Assembly (NCBI GenBank): GCA_035505995.1
Contig: DATJQF010000031.1
Span: 1 to 7,203 of the forward strand
Origin: DATJQF01 sp035505995
GTDB lineage: Bacteria; Bacteroidota; Bacteroidia; Bacteroidales; FEN-979
Direction of reading: 5' to 3'
Length of the DNA: 7,203 nucleotides
The position numbers were made by a program, and so were the translations under genes. How positions within the stretch are numbered: position 1 is the stretch's first letter; every line of letters begins with the position of its first letter. Of this stretch, positions 1 to 6,773 are shown in pieces. A model generated the notes under the pieces. It was not told the origin of the DNA and did no database searches. It saw nothing but the letters and a program-made list of their open reading frames with translations.

Positions 1-3000
1 TTCCGAATGCGTCCGCGCTCCCCAGCTATCGTCGCCGCCTACTCCCATCTGTCCGTAGTCTACATTAAGATTGACGAAGCTCTCCTTATCCAGGTCGCCG
101 GGATGCTTCCCCCCGCGCGTAAACCCTTTCAGGTCGTCGTAAGTATAAGGCAGCGCGCTGAAGCTGACCAGCGAATCCGCCGTGATCTGCAGGCCTGTTC
201 CATCCTTGTCCGACAGCGTCAGCCAGCGGACATCGGTCCGGTAGCCATACTCCTGGGCGCGAACGTAGGGGATCTCCTGCTCGCTCACGTTGAACTGGTA
301 CCGGTCGACAAATGCAGCGGTCTTCCGGTCGCAATAATTCTCCATCGGTCCCCGGCCAAACCAGGCTACCTTATCCAGGTTGCCGGTGATCTCCAGGTTC
401 ATCCCGAAGCGGGGCAATTCCGGGAGATCGTTTTTCCCGGGGATCATCCTGGCGGCGATATGGATCTCCCCGTTCCCGTTGACCGTGTATTCGACGGTTT
501 CCGTCGAGGAGACATCCGGAAGCTCCCAGGTGACCGTGACCCTGGCCTGGTTATAGGCCGTCTTAACGGCCGTAACCGACCGGACCACCCTTTTTTCGCT
601 GGCATCGAACCAGGGCTGGCACCTCTTCGGCATGCGGTTTCCCACGTCGTTGTCGGTGGGAGCCCTTCTGAAATCAGGCACCGGTCCGCTCCGCAGGCAT
701 TCGGCGTTGTCGTAGATCAGCGAGGTGAGCATCCCGTTCGATGGGTTGAAGATCATCGAGAAACCTTCCCCGGTGATGCTGATCTCCTTCTTTTTCGCTT
801 CCAGGCTGAGAGTGGGAACGGAAACGTCGGGAGGGGCGATCCCCTTACCATTGTAAGGCAACTGAAATTGCTCCCTGGCAAGGATCTCATTCTCCTTCAG
901 GATCCCCAGCGGAACTGCCGTTTTAAGGTAAACGGCCAGGAAATATTCTTTGCCGTGACCCATGAGCTTTTTATCGAACGGAACCGGGAGCAGGGTATCT
1001 GTTTTCGGGGAAAGCCGGAAAGGAGGAAAAGTTCCGGAAGCAATCACGTTCCCGTCTTCACTGACTGTCCAATGCAGATCCGTTCCTGCAAGGTCATAAA
1101 AATCATACTTGTTCTTTACCCGCACCGAGGGGACGCTCGCATCTTCCAGACGAAACCCCACATACTGGTAAACCTTTTGGACTTCATAGTATCCCGGGTG
1201 AGGGATCCGGTCGGGCGCAACCAGCCCGTTGCAGTTGAAATTGCCATCGCTGGGCACGTCCGTGGGACCGTAATCGCCGCCGAAAGCAAAGATATCCCGT
1301 CCCTTGTCGTTTTTCTTCAACAGTCCCTGGTCCACCCAGTCCCATATACAGCCTCCCTGGAGCTGCGGATATTTTTCGATCACATCCCAGTCGTCCTGCA
1401 AATTCCCCGTGCTGTTCCCCATCGCATGGGCATATTCGCACATGATCAGCGGACGAAGCTGCTTCGTATAGCCGTACCATCTCAGATCCTCCGTGTTCGG
1501 GTACATGGGGCAGTAGATATCGGTGTTATAGTTCATCTCGGCCCGCTCATACTGCACCGGCCGGGAAGGATCGCGGTGCTTGATCCAGTCGTAGGTGGCT
1601 ACAAAATTGCACCCATTGCCGGCCTCGTTCCCCAGCGACCAGATGATCACGCAGGGGTGGTTTTTGTCGCGCTCAACCAGGCGCATCGTCCGGTTCATGT
1701 GGGCAGCCAGCCAATCAGGATTATTCCCCAGCGTCCGGTCCGGATCGTAGCCCATGCCATGCGACTCGATGTTGGCTTCATCGATCACATAGATTCCGTA
1801 TTCGTCGCACAGGTCGTACCAGTAAGGATCATCAGGATAATGGCAGGTACGGACGGCATTGATGTTGGCTTCTTTCATCAGCCGGATATCCTGCAGCATC
1901 AGCTCCTTTGATATCACATGTCCGGTCTCGGGATCATGCTCATGCCGGTCCACCCCCTTGATCGTCACCGGGACCCCGTTCACGAAGAACTGCCCGTTCC
2001 GGATCTCGGAACTCCGGAAACCCAGCCGGCACCCGGTCGTTTCAACAATGTTCCCTTTCTCGTCCTTTACGATCAGAACGAGACGGTACAGATTGGGATA
2101 TTCCGCGCTCCATTTCTTTACATAAGGGACCGGCCTCTCCAGCAACAGGGTGTCTTCATCCCTTACCGGCGGGACGAACCGGACGGATTCGGTGCCGATC
2201 AGCGACCCGGGATCCTCCGAGCCGTACAGGTCCGCCGTCAGCTCCCATTCCGCATGCAGGGGCAGGACGATGCCGGGAAGGGTTTGTACGATCGCCCGCA
2301 CCCGCAGAAAACCATGGGTATAACCGGAAAACAGGTCTCCGCGTGCAAAAAAATCACGGATCCTGACCCGGGGCGTGGAGTAGAGGAATACGTCGCGGTT
2401 GATGCCCGACATCCTCCACATGTCCTGGCATTCCAGGTATGTCCCGTCCGACCAGCGGAAAACCTCCACTCCCAGGGTGTTTTTGCCGGGGCGGAGATAC
2501 CGGGTAATGTCGAATTCCACCGGGGTCTTGGCGTCTTTTCCCATCCCGATGCGCTGACCGTTGAGGTAAACGTAGCAGAATGATTTGACCGCCCCGAAGA
2601 CCAGGAATACCTGTCGTCCTTTCCAGGCATCCGGGATCTCAAAATCCCTTCGATAGGATCCTACCGGGTTGTAATTGTGCGGGACATGGGGAGGATCCGG
2701 TTTCATGAGATTCCTGAACTCGTAGGTCGTATTGACATAGATCGGGTACCCGAATCCCTGCACTTCGATCGTCGACGGAACGGCAATATCCTTCCAGGTA
2801 GTGACATCAAAATCATCTTTGTAAAAATCGGCCGGCCTGGCATCCGGGTTTTCCGACCACCGGAATTTCCAGGTGCCGTTCAGGGACATCCTCCACGGAC
2901 AGGCAGCCGGGTCATTCTTCAACGCATCTTCCGGGGTGGAGAAAGGCAGGAAGGTGGCATGGGGAGGCTCGTTATTGATGCCGGTGAGCTTCTGATTCTC

Positions 3001-3096
3001 CCAGTCGTTGGGGGACTGCGGACGAGAGATGGCTGCAAACAGTATAAACAGCGAAGTAGTGAAGTGGCGAAGCAGCAAAAATTTTATTCTGTTCAT
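1..3096 (-). CDS. lacZ: Secreted GH2 beta-galactosidase, LacZ type (3' end outside window)
   Basis: The product is predicted to hydrolyse terminal beta-D-galactosides, probably in the periplasm. The frame is open for 1032 codons from ATG 3096 to base 1. In order it shows a signal peptide (about residues 1-24), the N-terminal sugar-binding domain with QDMWRMSGINRDV, an immunoglobulin-like domain, and a TIM barrel starting near GVDRHEHDP (residues 381-389). CHYPDDPYW has its His at 419, and IDEANIESHGM follows. The acid/base is Glu491 in SLGNEAGNG and the nucleophile is Glu554 in CEYAHAMGNS. The C-terminal Bgal_small domain carries RRAPTDNDVGNRMP and ends at GGDDSWGARTHSE. E. coli LacZ (1024 aa) ends about 20 residues after its GGDDSW, so only a few tens of residues should be missing. 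The start is fixed by the signal peptide and lies 4 bp after the cutC stop; no Shine-Dalgarno is seen. Oddity: residues 8-16 are encoded by an octamer repeat. Family certain; natural substrate unknown. Confidence 0.96.
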   Translation of the reverse strand, partial: MNRIKFLLLRHFTTSLFILFAAISRPQSPNDWENQKLTGINNEPPHATFLPFSTPEDALKNDPAACPWRMSLNGTWKFRWSENPDARPADFYKDDFDVTTWKDIAVPSTIEVQGFGYPIYVNTTYEFRNLMKPDPPHVPHNYNPVGSYRRDFEIPDAWKGRQVFLVFGAVKSFCYVYLNGQRIGMGKDAKTPVEFDITRYLRPGKNTLGVEVFRWSDGTYLECQDMWRMSGINRDVFLYSTPRVRIRDFFARGDLFSGYTHGFLRVRAIVQTLPGIVLPLHAEWELTADLYGSEDPGSLIGTESVRFVPPVRDEDTLLLERPVPYVKKWSAEYPNLYRLVLIVKDEKGNIVETTGCRLGFRSSEIRNGQFFVNGVPVTIKGVDRHEHDPETGHVISKELMLQDIRLMKEANINAVRTCHYPDDPYWYDLCDEYGIYVIDEANIESHGMGYDPDRTLGNNPDWLAAHMNRTMRLVERDKNHPCVIIWSLGNEAGNGCNFVATYDWIKHRDPSRPVQYERAEMNYNTDIYCPMYPNTEDLRWYGYTKQLRPLIMCEYAHAMGNSTGNLQDDWDVIEKYPQLQGGCIWDWVDQGLLKKNDKGRDIFAFGGDYGPTDVPSDGNFNCNGLVAPDRIPHPGYYEVQKVYQYVGFRLEDASVPSVRVKNKYDFYDLAGTDLHWTVSEDGNVIASGTFPPFRLSPKTDTLLPVPFDKKLMGHGKEYFLAVYLKTAVPLGILKENEILAREQFQLPYNGKGIAPPDVSVPTLSLEAKKKEISITGEGFSMIFNPSNGMLTSLIYDNAECLRSGPVPDFRRAPTDNDVGNRMPKRCQPWFDASEKRVVRSVTAVKTAYNQARVTVTWELPDVSSTETVEYTVNGNGEIHIAARMIPGKNDLPELPRFGMNLEITGNLDKVAWFGRGPMENYCDRKTAAFVDRYQFNVSEQEIPYVRAQEYGYRTDVRWLTLSDKDGTGLQITADSLVSFSALPYTYDDLKGFTRGGKHPGDLDKESFVNLNVDYGQMGVGGDDSWGARTHSE
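3049..3080. repeat. Octamer array inside the lacZ signal-peptide codons
   Basis: Read on the plus strand, four consecutive 8-bp units are CAGCGAAG, TAGTGAAG, TGGCGAAG and a decayed CAGCAAAA, with consensus YRGYGAAG. The array lies wholly within the 5' end of lacZ and encodes LLRHFTTSL (residues 8-16), which places Arg and His in the middle of the hydrophobic stretch. The unit is not a multiple of three, so gain or loss of one unit would shift the frame, while three units (24 bp) would not. Removing 24 bp leaves MNRIKFLLFILFAAIS, a compact and typical signal peptide. That the array is a later insertion is inference. Confidence 0.75.
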
Positions 3097-3100
3097 AGGA

Positions 3101-3847
3101 TTACTTTTTTGATAACCGGTCAAGAATATTTCTGGCGATACGGATTTTGCCGGAATCAACCAGGGTCCTGTCATATTCCGAAAGGTCCGGGTTACCCATT
3201 TTTACCTCATTTCGGGCGAACATCATACGGCTTTTCTGATCCTTCACGAGATATACATGGTATTCACCGGCCCCGGTTTCCTTAACGGCTTCTTCCAGGT
3301 TATGCTCCTTGATGCCGTGTCCCGGCATGACGATGATCCGTCCGTTCGCCTGCCCGATCAGCTTTCGGATCAGGGGAGCCCCTTCCAGGGCGCTGTCGCT
3401 CTGACCGGAGGTGAGGATGCGGTCGATGCCCAGCGATATCAGGTCTTCCAGCGCTTCGAACGGATCCCGGGTCATGTCGAAGGCCCGGTGGCAGGTGATC
3501 CCCATCGGGCGGGCCAGGTTCGAAAGCAGCCCCATCCTTTCTTTATCAACGGTCCCGTCCGGTCTCAGGATGCCGAAGACCACCCCGTCGGCTCCGGCGT
3601 TCTTTGCCGCCCGGATATCTTCCTGCATGATATCAAACTCCGGGTCCGAATAGAGAAAATCGGCGCCCCTGGGGCGGATCATGACAAACAGACCTATATG
3701 TAAGCTCTTCCGGGCAACCCGGATCGTTCCCAGGGAAGGAGTACAACCGCCGTGCGGCATGTTCTCGCAAAGCTCCACCCGGTCGGCGCCGCCATTCTGG
3801 GCCTCGATCGCGGATTCCGCACTATTGACGCAAGCCTCTAACAACAT
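3101..3847 (-). CDS. cutC: CutC family TIM-barrel protein
   Basis: At 248 aa this is the full usual family length. Hallmarks are LEACVNSAESA (residues 3-13), GGADRVELCEN (19-29), VMIRPRG (55-61), FLYSDPEF (64-71), CHRAFDMTRDPFEALE (119-134), RILTSGQSDSALEG (143-156) and IVMPGHGI (172-179). The family has a cytoplasmic TIM-barrel fold, and no signal peptide is seen. It is named for copper homeostasis, and Cys27 in ELCEN is at a position discussed for Cu(I) binding. However, the E. coli copper phenotype has been attributed to the sRNA MicL encoded within cutC, so the biochemical role is open. Placement between two glycosidases, 4 bp upstream of lacZ, suggests a link to sugar metabolism (inference). 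ATG 3847 gives the canonical N-terminus. No Shine-Dalgarno is present; the leader is a heptamer repeat. Confidence 0.93.
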   Translation of the reverse strand: MLLEACVNSAESAIEAQNGGADRVELCENMPHGGCTPSLGTIRVARKSLHIGLFVMIRPRGADFLYSDPEFDIMQEDIRAAKNAGADGVVFGILRPDGTVDKERMGLLSNLARPMGITCHRAFDMTRDPFEALEDLISLGIDRILTSGQSDSALEGAPLIRKLIGQANGRIIVMPGHGIKEHNLEEAVKETGAGEYHVYLVKDQKSRMMFARNEVKMGNPDLSEYDRTLVDSGKIRIARNILDRLSKK

Positions 3848-3849
3848 AA

Positions 3850-3891
3850 TAATTACGGATTACGGATTATGGATTACGGATTATGGATTAC
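3850..3891. repeat. Heptamer tandem array abutting the cutC start codon
   Basis: Five perfectly phased 7-bp units run from 3857 to 3891 (GGATTAC, GGATTAT, GGATTAC, GGATTAT, GGATTAC), preceded by a degenerate TAATTAC at 3850-3856. C and T alternate at position 7, giving a 14-bp higher-order period. The array ends two bases before the cutC ATG, so in the mRNA (as GTAATCC/ATAATCC units) it fills the place where a ribosome-binding site would be. It is a simple-sequence tract, not a CRISPR, because there are no spacers. A regulatory role is possible but not shown. Confidence 0.9.
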
Positions 3892-3900
3892 GAATAAAAT

Positions 3901-3948
3901 TTAACACCGGCCCCACCAACTTAACTATGCCCCACTGTCCGCGTTAAC
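3901..3948. repeat. Degenerate ~20-bp tandem repeat (TTAAC...CCCCAC)
   Basis: TTAAC recurs at 3901, 3921 and 3944, and GCCCCAC recurs at 3910-3916 and 3929-3935. The region therefore reads as two diverged units (3901-3920 and 3921-3943) plus the start of a third. It fills most of the remaining gap between the GH36-like stop and the heptamer array. No coding potential, terminator stem or good promoter is seen here. It may be a decayed dispersed intergenic element. Confidence 0.5.
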
Positions 3949-3954
3949 CCATGG

Positions 3955-6756
3955 TTATTTCACTTCCACGACTATCTTCCCCAAACAATCTGTTTTTTCT
4001 TCGATCCCCGGCCCGAAGGGCATGGGCAGCATGGGACGGGAGGGCATCTGCTTTATGGTGGTGAACATGAGCGTTTCTCCTTTTTCTTCCACCCGGCTGA
4101 TCAGCCATAGCTCTGCCGTACCTTTCCAGTTCGGGTTTCCGGATGTATTTTCCAGGCGGATCTCCACTTTATCCGTCCCCGGATCCAGAATAGCGGAGCA
4201 CCAGGTCCATTTGCCTTTTGACTCCTCCACGAAGGGCTTGACTTCCTTCCCGTTAATGATGAATGTCACGTTCGGATGATCCGGCAAGTCCTTCTCCTGC
4301 GTGGGTTCAAGCAGAAGGGCGAACCGGGCTTCCCTGACCTTCGGGTCCGGATGCAGGCCCTGGGTGATTATGCACAGGTTCTTCCCGTTTTTTACAAGGG
4401 GTTCAGGAAGTGCAGCACCCGCCGTTTCATTGCCGGATCCTTCGGTAGGTCCCAGGTTGCTCGTCCTGATGATCTCCGGGTTCAGGACCTTGATCCCCAG
4501 CGGATGATCGTAGATGGTGATCGAGTAACTATCCGGAGCTTTTCCAACGATGTCGAACTTTGCTCCGGCTACGAGCGGTTCCGTTGCTTCGGAGAGGGGA
4601 TAGATCTCGTAAATGGCGGTCTCAAATCCCCCGAGAGGAAGGGTCAGGGTGTTACCGGCAGCGTAGAGGTTCGGGGAGATCCAGTGATACGGATAGACTT
4701 TCTCCAGCACCAGGTTCGCCGCACCCGGGTCAAATCCCATGGAAGGGGAGAGATCCACGGTGAGGACCGAACTGCCGATGACCGGGTTCCGGGCTGCAAT
4801 GATCCCGCGGTTCCCCTTGAAATGAAGATACCCGTAACTTTTCCCGTCTCCCACGGGTCCTCCGACCATCGAGGTCCCGGAGAGAATATCGAACCGGTCT
4901 TTCGCCCACGCGATCGCATCACCGATCGCATCCCATTCCTTCCCGTTCAGGAGATCGGGGGAGATATACAGCTCATACATGGAGATCCCGCGTGCGACGT
5001 AGAACACGGCATCATTGGTGAATTTATCCAGCGGATCGTCTTCCCCTCCGAGCCGTTCCAGGTTCCCCTTGATGATCCCGTGGGTCATCAGGTTGGATAC
5101 TGGGAACCAGAGATCATGGGTCACCAGGTCGTCATACAGCACCAGGTCCTTATAGGTCATGGCGGCATCCCGCGGGTGGATGGAAGGAATATTCGCATAC
5201 CCGTAATCCTCGCCCTGCATCCAGATCGTGTTGGCGTACTTCAGCCACCAGGGACTGAGCCAGGTGCCGGAAGTAATATTCAGATACACCTTCGGGTTGA
5301 CCTTCCGGACCGCCAGGCATTTATCGATCACCGATTCCATCACCGCCCTCCGGGAATAAATGCCCACGGGGTGCCCGTGGTCCGGCTCACTGCAGGAGAA
5401 CTGGATCCCGTCCCATTTAAAATAAGACACTCCGCTTTCGCTTACCAGACCGGTCACCCGCTTCCGGAACAGAGCCGAATAATTCTTCCCCGCCAGACAC
5501 AGCATTTTGTTGTCGCGGTTGGTTCCCACCGTTTCATAGCCGTGCGCTGCCATCCAGTCGACCCGTTTCATCCGGAACGAATATCCGCCGGTCGGTCCGA
5601 GCCAGATACCCAGTCCGGTGCCCAGCTTTTGAAGAGTATCGGCGATGGGTTTCAGTCCGTGAGGAAAGGTTTCCGGACGCAACACCCAGTCGCTCTCATA
5701 CACATCCCACCCGTCGTCGAGCACGAAGGCATCGAGGGGAATGTGATGCTTTTCGATCATGTTCTTCCTGAAGAGGCCGATGATGCCGAGGACATTTTGT
5801 TCATTCATGACATGGGCCGGTTCAACATGCGGGTATTCCGGGGAGCGGAGATCGTACCAGCTGTTGTACAGGACATAGGGACGCGCCGGCGCTACCCGGA
5901 CGTAATCCAGATACCGGAAGAACCATTCCCTGATGGATGAGCCCGGAACCAACCCTTCCGCAACCCATTCGCTTTCCACCGGCTCTTTTTGCACCCGGGT
6001 CCCGAATTCCTGGAAGCAGCTGAGGTCAAGATTCCCGGAGCCATCCTTTTCCAGCAGGTTGGTTGCTGCCGGATATTCCAGCCCGAAGAATACGCCCCCC
6101 TGTCCGAACCCCGCGGCTGCCGGCTGACCAAAGCCCCCGTTCTTGAATACGTCTCCCGGCACCGGGATGCCGTTGAGATACCCTTGTATTTTCCCGCTCC
6201 GTGAAATGATCCGGTCGAGGTAATGGTGTCCGAAAGCCGTATCATAAACCGCGATCTTCCTTCTGATAAAGAATGCGTCCGGATCGAGATGATAGGTGAT
6301 CTTCAGGAGCAGGGGATTGTAAGGCGCATCCGTGCCGTTGAAATCCAGGACGAGCTCGGAGGCACCATCCGGGAGGGCGTTGAAATTCCCTGAAGTCAGC
6401 TTAAAATCCTCGTTTCCCAGTATGACCGGGTTTTCAGCATTGCCGTCCGCATGGGGCGCCTGCCAGTCGGTCCATACCAGCTGCAGCCCGAATCCCGCGG
6501 AAGTGACCACCCGGAAAGGGGGGCACCGGTTCCCCTCAAGCCATTGGGGATCTCCGGAAAGAGTATCCGAGGAGAGGATCCCGGAGGAAATACAAATAGT
6601 ACAGGTCACCTTATTGTTGGACAGGGTATAGACGGACACCGATCCGTTCACCCTTGTCGCCGTCCTGACTTCCTGACCGAACAATGTCAGTGAGATTCCG
6701 GCAAGAAGGCTTAATACACTTACCCGCAAATGCGACCTACATCTAAAATACCCCAT
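3955..6756 (-). CDS. Secreted clan GH-D (GH36-like) alpha-galactosidase-like glycoside hydrolase
   Basis: This 933-aa protein begins with a signal peptide (VSVLSLLAGISLTLFG, then QEV). A beta-sandwich-like N-terminal region follows (about residues 30-280). Next is a TIM barrel with VLYNSWYDL (295-303), FVLDDGWD (344-351), FPHGLKPIADTL (364-375) and GLGIWLGPTGGY (381-392). SYFKWDG carries the likely nucleophile Asp449. IWMQGEDYGY aligns with the GH36 acid/base loop, giving Asp517 (or Glu516); the spacing of 68 is close to the roughly 60 of GH36 enzymes. The catalytic C-terminal sandwich ends near GFETAIYEIYPL (710-721). A further ~210 residues include a carbohydrate-binding-like beta region with VTFIINGKEVKPF. 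Expected activity is retaining hydrolysis of terminal alpha-galactosides; alpha-N-acetylgalactosamine or another alpha-sugar is possible. The start at 6756 is chosen for its signal peptide and GAGG site, and lies 17 bp after the upstream stop. The clan is secure; the substrate is not. Confidence 0.85.
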   Translation of the reverse strand: MGYFRCRSHLRVSVLSLLAGISLTLFGQEVRTATRVNGSVSVYTLSNNKVTCTICISSGILSSDTLSGDPQWLEGNRCPPFRVVTSAGFGLQLVWTDWQAPHADGNAENPVILGNEDFKLTSGNFNALPDGASELVLDFNGTDAPYNPLLLKITYHLDPDAFFIRRKIAVYDTAFGHHYLDRIISRSGKIQGYLNGIPVPGDVFKNGGFGQPAAAGFGQGGVFFGLEYPAATNLLEKDGSGNLDLSCFQEFGTRVQKEPVESEWVAEGLVPGSSIREWFFRYLDYVRVAPARPYVLYNSWYDLRSPEYPHVEPAHVMNEQNVLGIIGLFRKNMIEKHHIPLDAFVLDDGWDVYESDWVLRPETFPHGLKPIADTLQKLGTGLGIWLGPTGGYSFRMKRVDWMAAHGYETVGTNRDNKMLCLAGKNYSALFRKRVTGLVSESGVSYFKWDGIQFSCSEPDHGHPVGIYSRRAVMESVIDKCLAVRKVNPKVYLNITSGTWLSPWWLKYANTIWMQGEDYGYANIPSIHPRDAAMTYKDLVLYDDLVTHDLWFPVSNLMTHGIIKGNLERLGGEDDPLDKFTNDAVFYVARGISMYELYISPDLLNGKEWDAIGDAIAWAKDRFDILSGTSMVGGPVGDGKSYGYLHFKGNRGIIAARNPVIGSSVLTVDLSPSMGFDPGAANLVLEKVYPYHWISPNLYAAGNTLTLPLGGFETAIYEIYPLSEATEPLVAGAKFDIVGKAPDSYSITIYDHPLGIKVLNPEIIRTSNLGPTEGSGNETAGAALPEPLVKNGKNLCIITQGLHPDPKVREARFALLLEPTQEKDLPDHPNVTFIINGKEVKPFVEESKGKWTWCSAILDPGTDKVEIRLENTSGNPNWKGTAELWLISRVEEKGETLMFTTIKQMPSRPMLPMPFGPGIEEKTDCLGKIVVEVK

Positions 6757-6758
6757 GA

Positions 6759-6765
6759 TTCCTCT
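6759..6765 (-). promoter_or_regulatory. Ribosome-binding site deciding the GH36-like start
   Basis: On the minus strand AGAGGAA lies just before ATG 6756 (AGAGG, then AATC, then ATG). It supports this start over the in-frame ATG 21 codons upstream at 6819, which would overlap the radical SAM gene and place charged residues ahead of the signal peptide. It is the only recognisable Shine-Dalgarno site among the three starts visible in the window. Confidence 0.7.
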
Positions 6766-6773
6766 TTTTGATT

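Noticed and set aside
7..1911. 634-codon open frame on the plus strand
   Set aside because: It lies antisense to lacZ, whose frame is continuous with catalytic motifs. The translation has no recognisable domain and is a product of GC-rich third positions.
1918..3285. Two further plus-strand open frames (1918-2583 and 2677-3285)
   Set aside because: Both are antisense to lacZ, and the second runs across the cutC/lacZ junction. Neither has a recognisable motif or a supported start.
3850..3891. CRISPR array or other spacer-bearing repeat
   Set aside because: The units are 7 bp and directly contiguous with no spacers, so it is a simple tandem repeat.
3893..3925. Bacteroidota-type promoter in the GH36-cutC gap
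   Set aside because: TAAATTTT on the minus strand resembles the -7 box, but the nearest TTGG is only about 12 bp upstream, against roughly 19-21 expected, so it is not supportable.
3681..3947. Short plus-strand frame with a repeated ITDYGL peptide
   Set aside because: The peptide repeat is just the heptamer DNA array translated, and the rest is antisense to cutC. There is no sign it is a gene.
3848..3954. Terminator between the GH36-like gene and cutC
   Set aside because: No GC-rich stem followed by a T run is seen on the minus strand. The only inverted pairs are 5-bp TTAAC/GTTAA arms that belong to the repeat.
4276..5940. 554-codon open frame on the plus strand
   Set aside because: It is antisense to the catalytic barrel of the GH36-like gene. 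It is Arg/Pro/His-rich with no family features.
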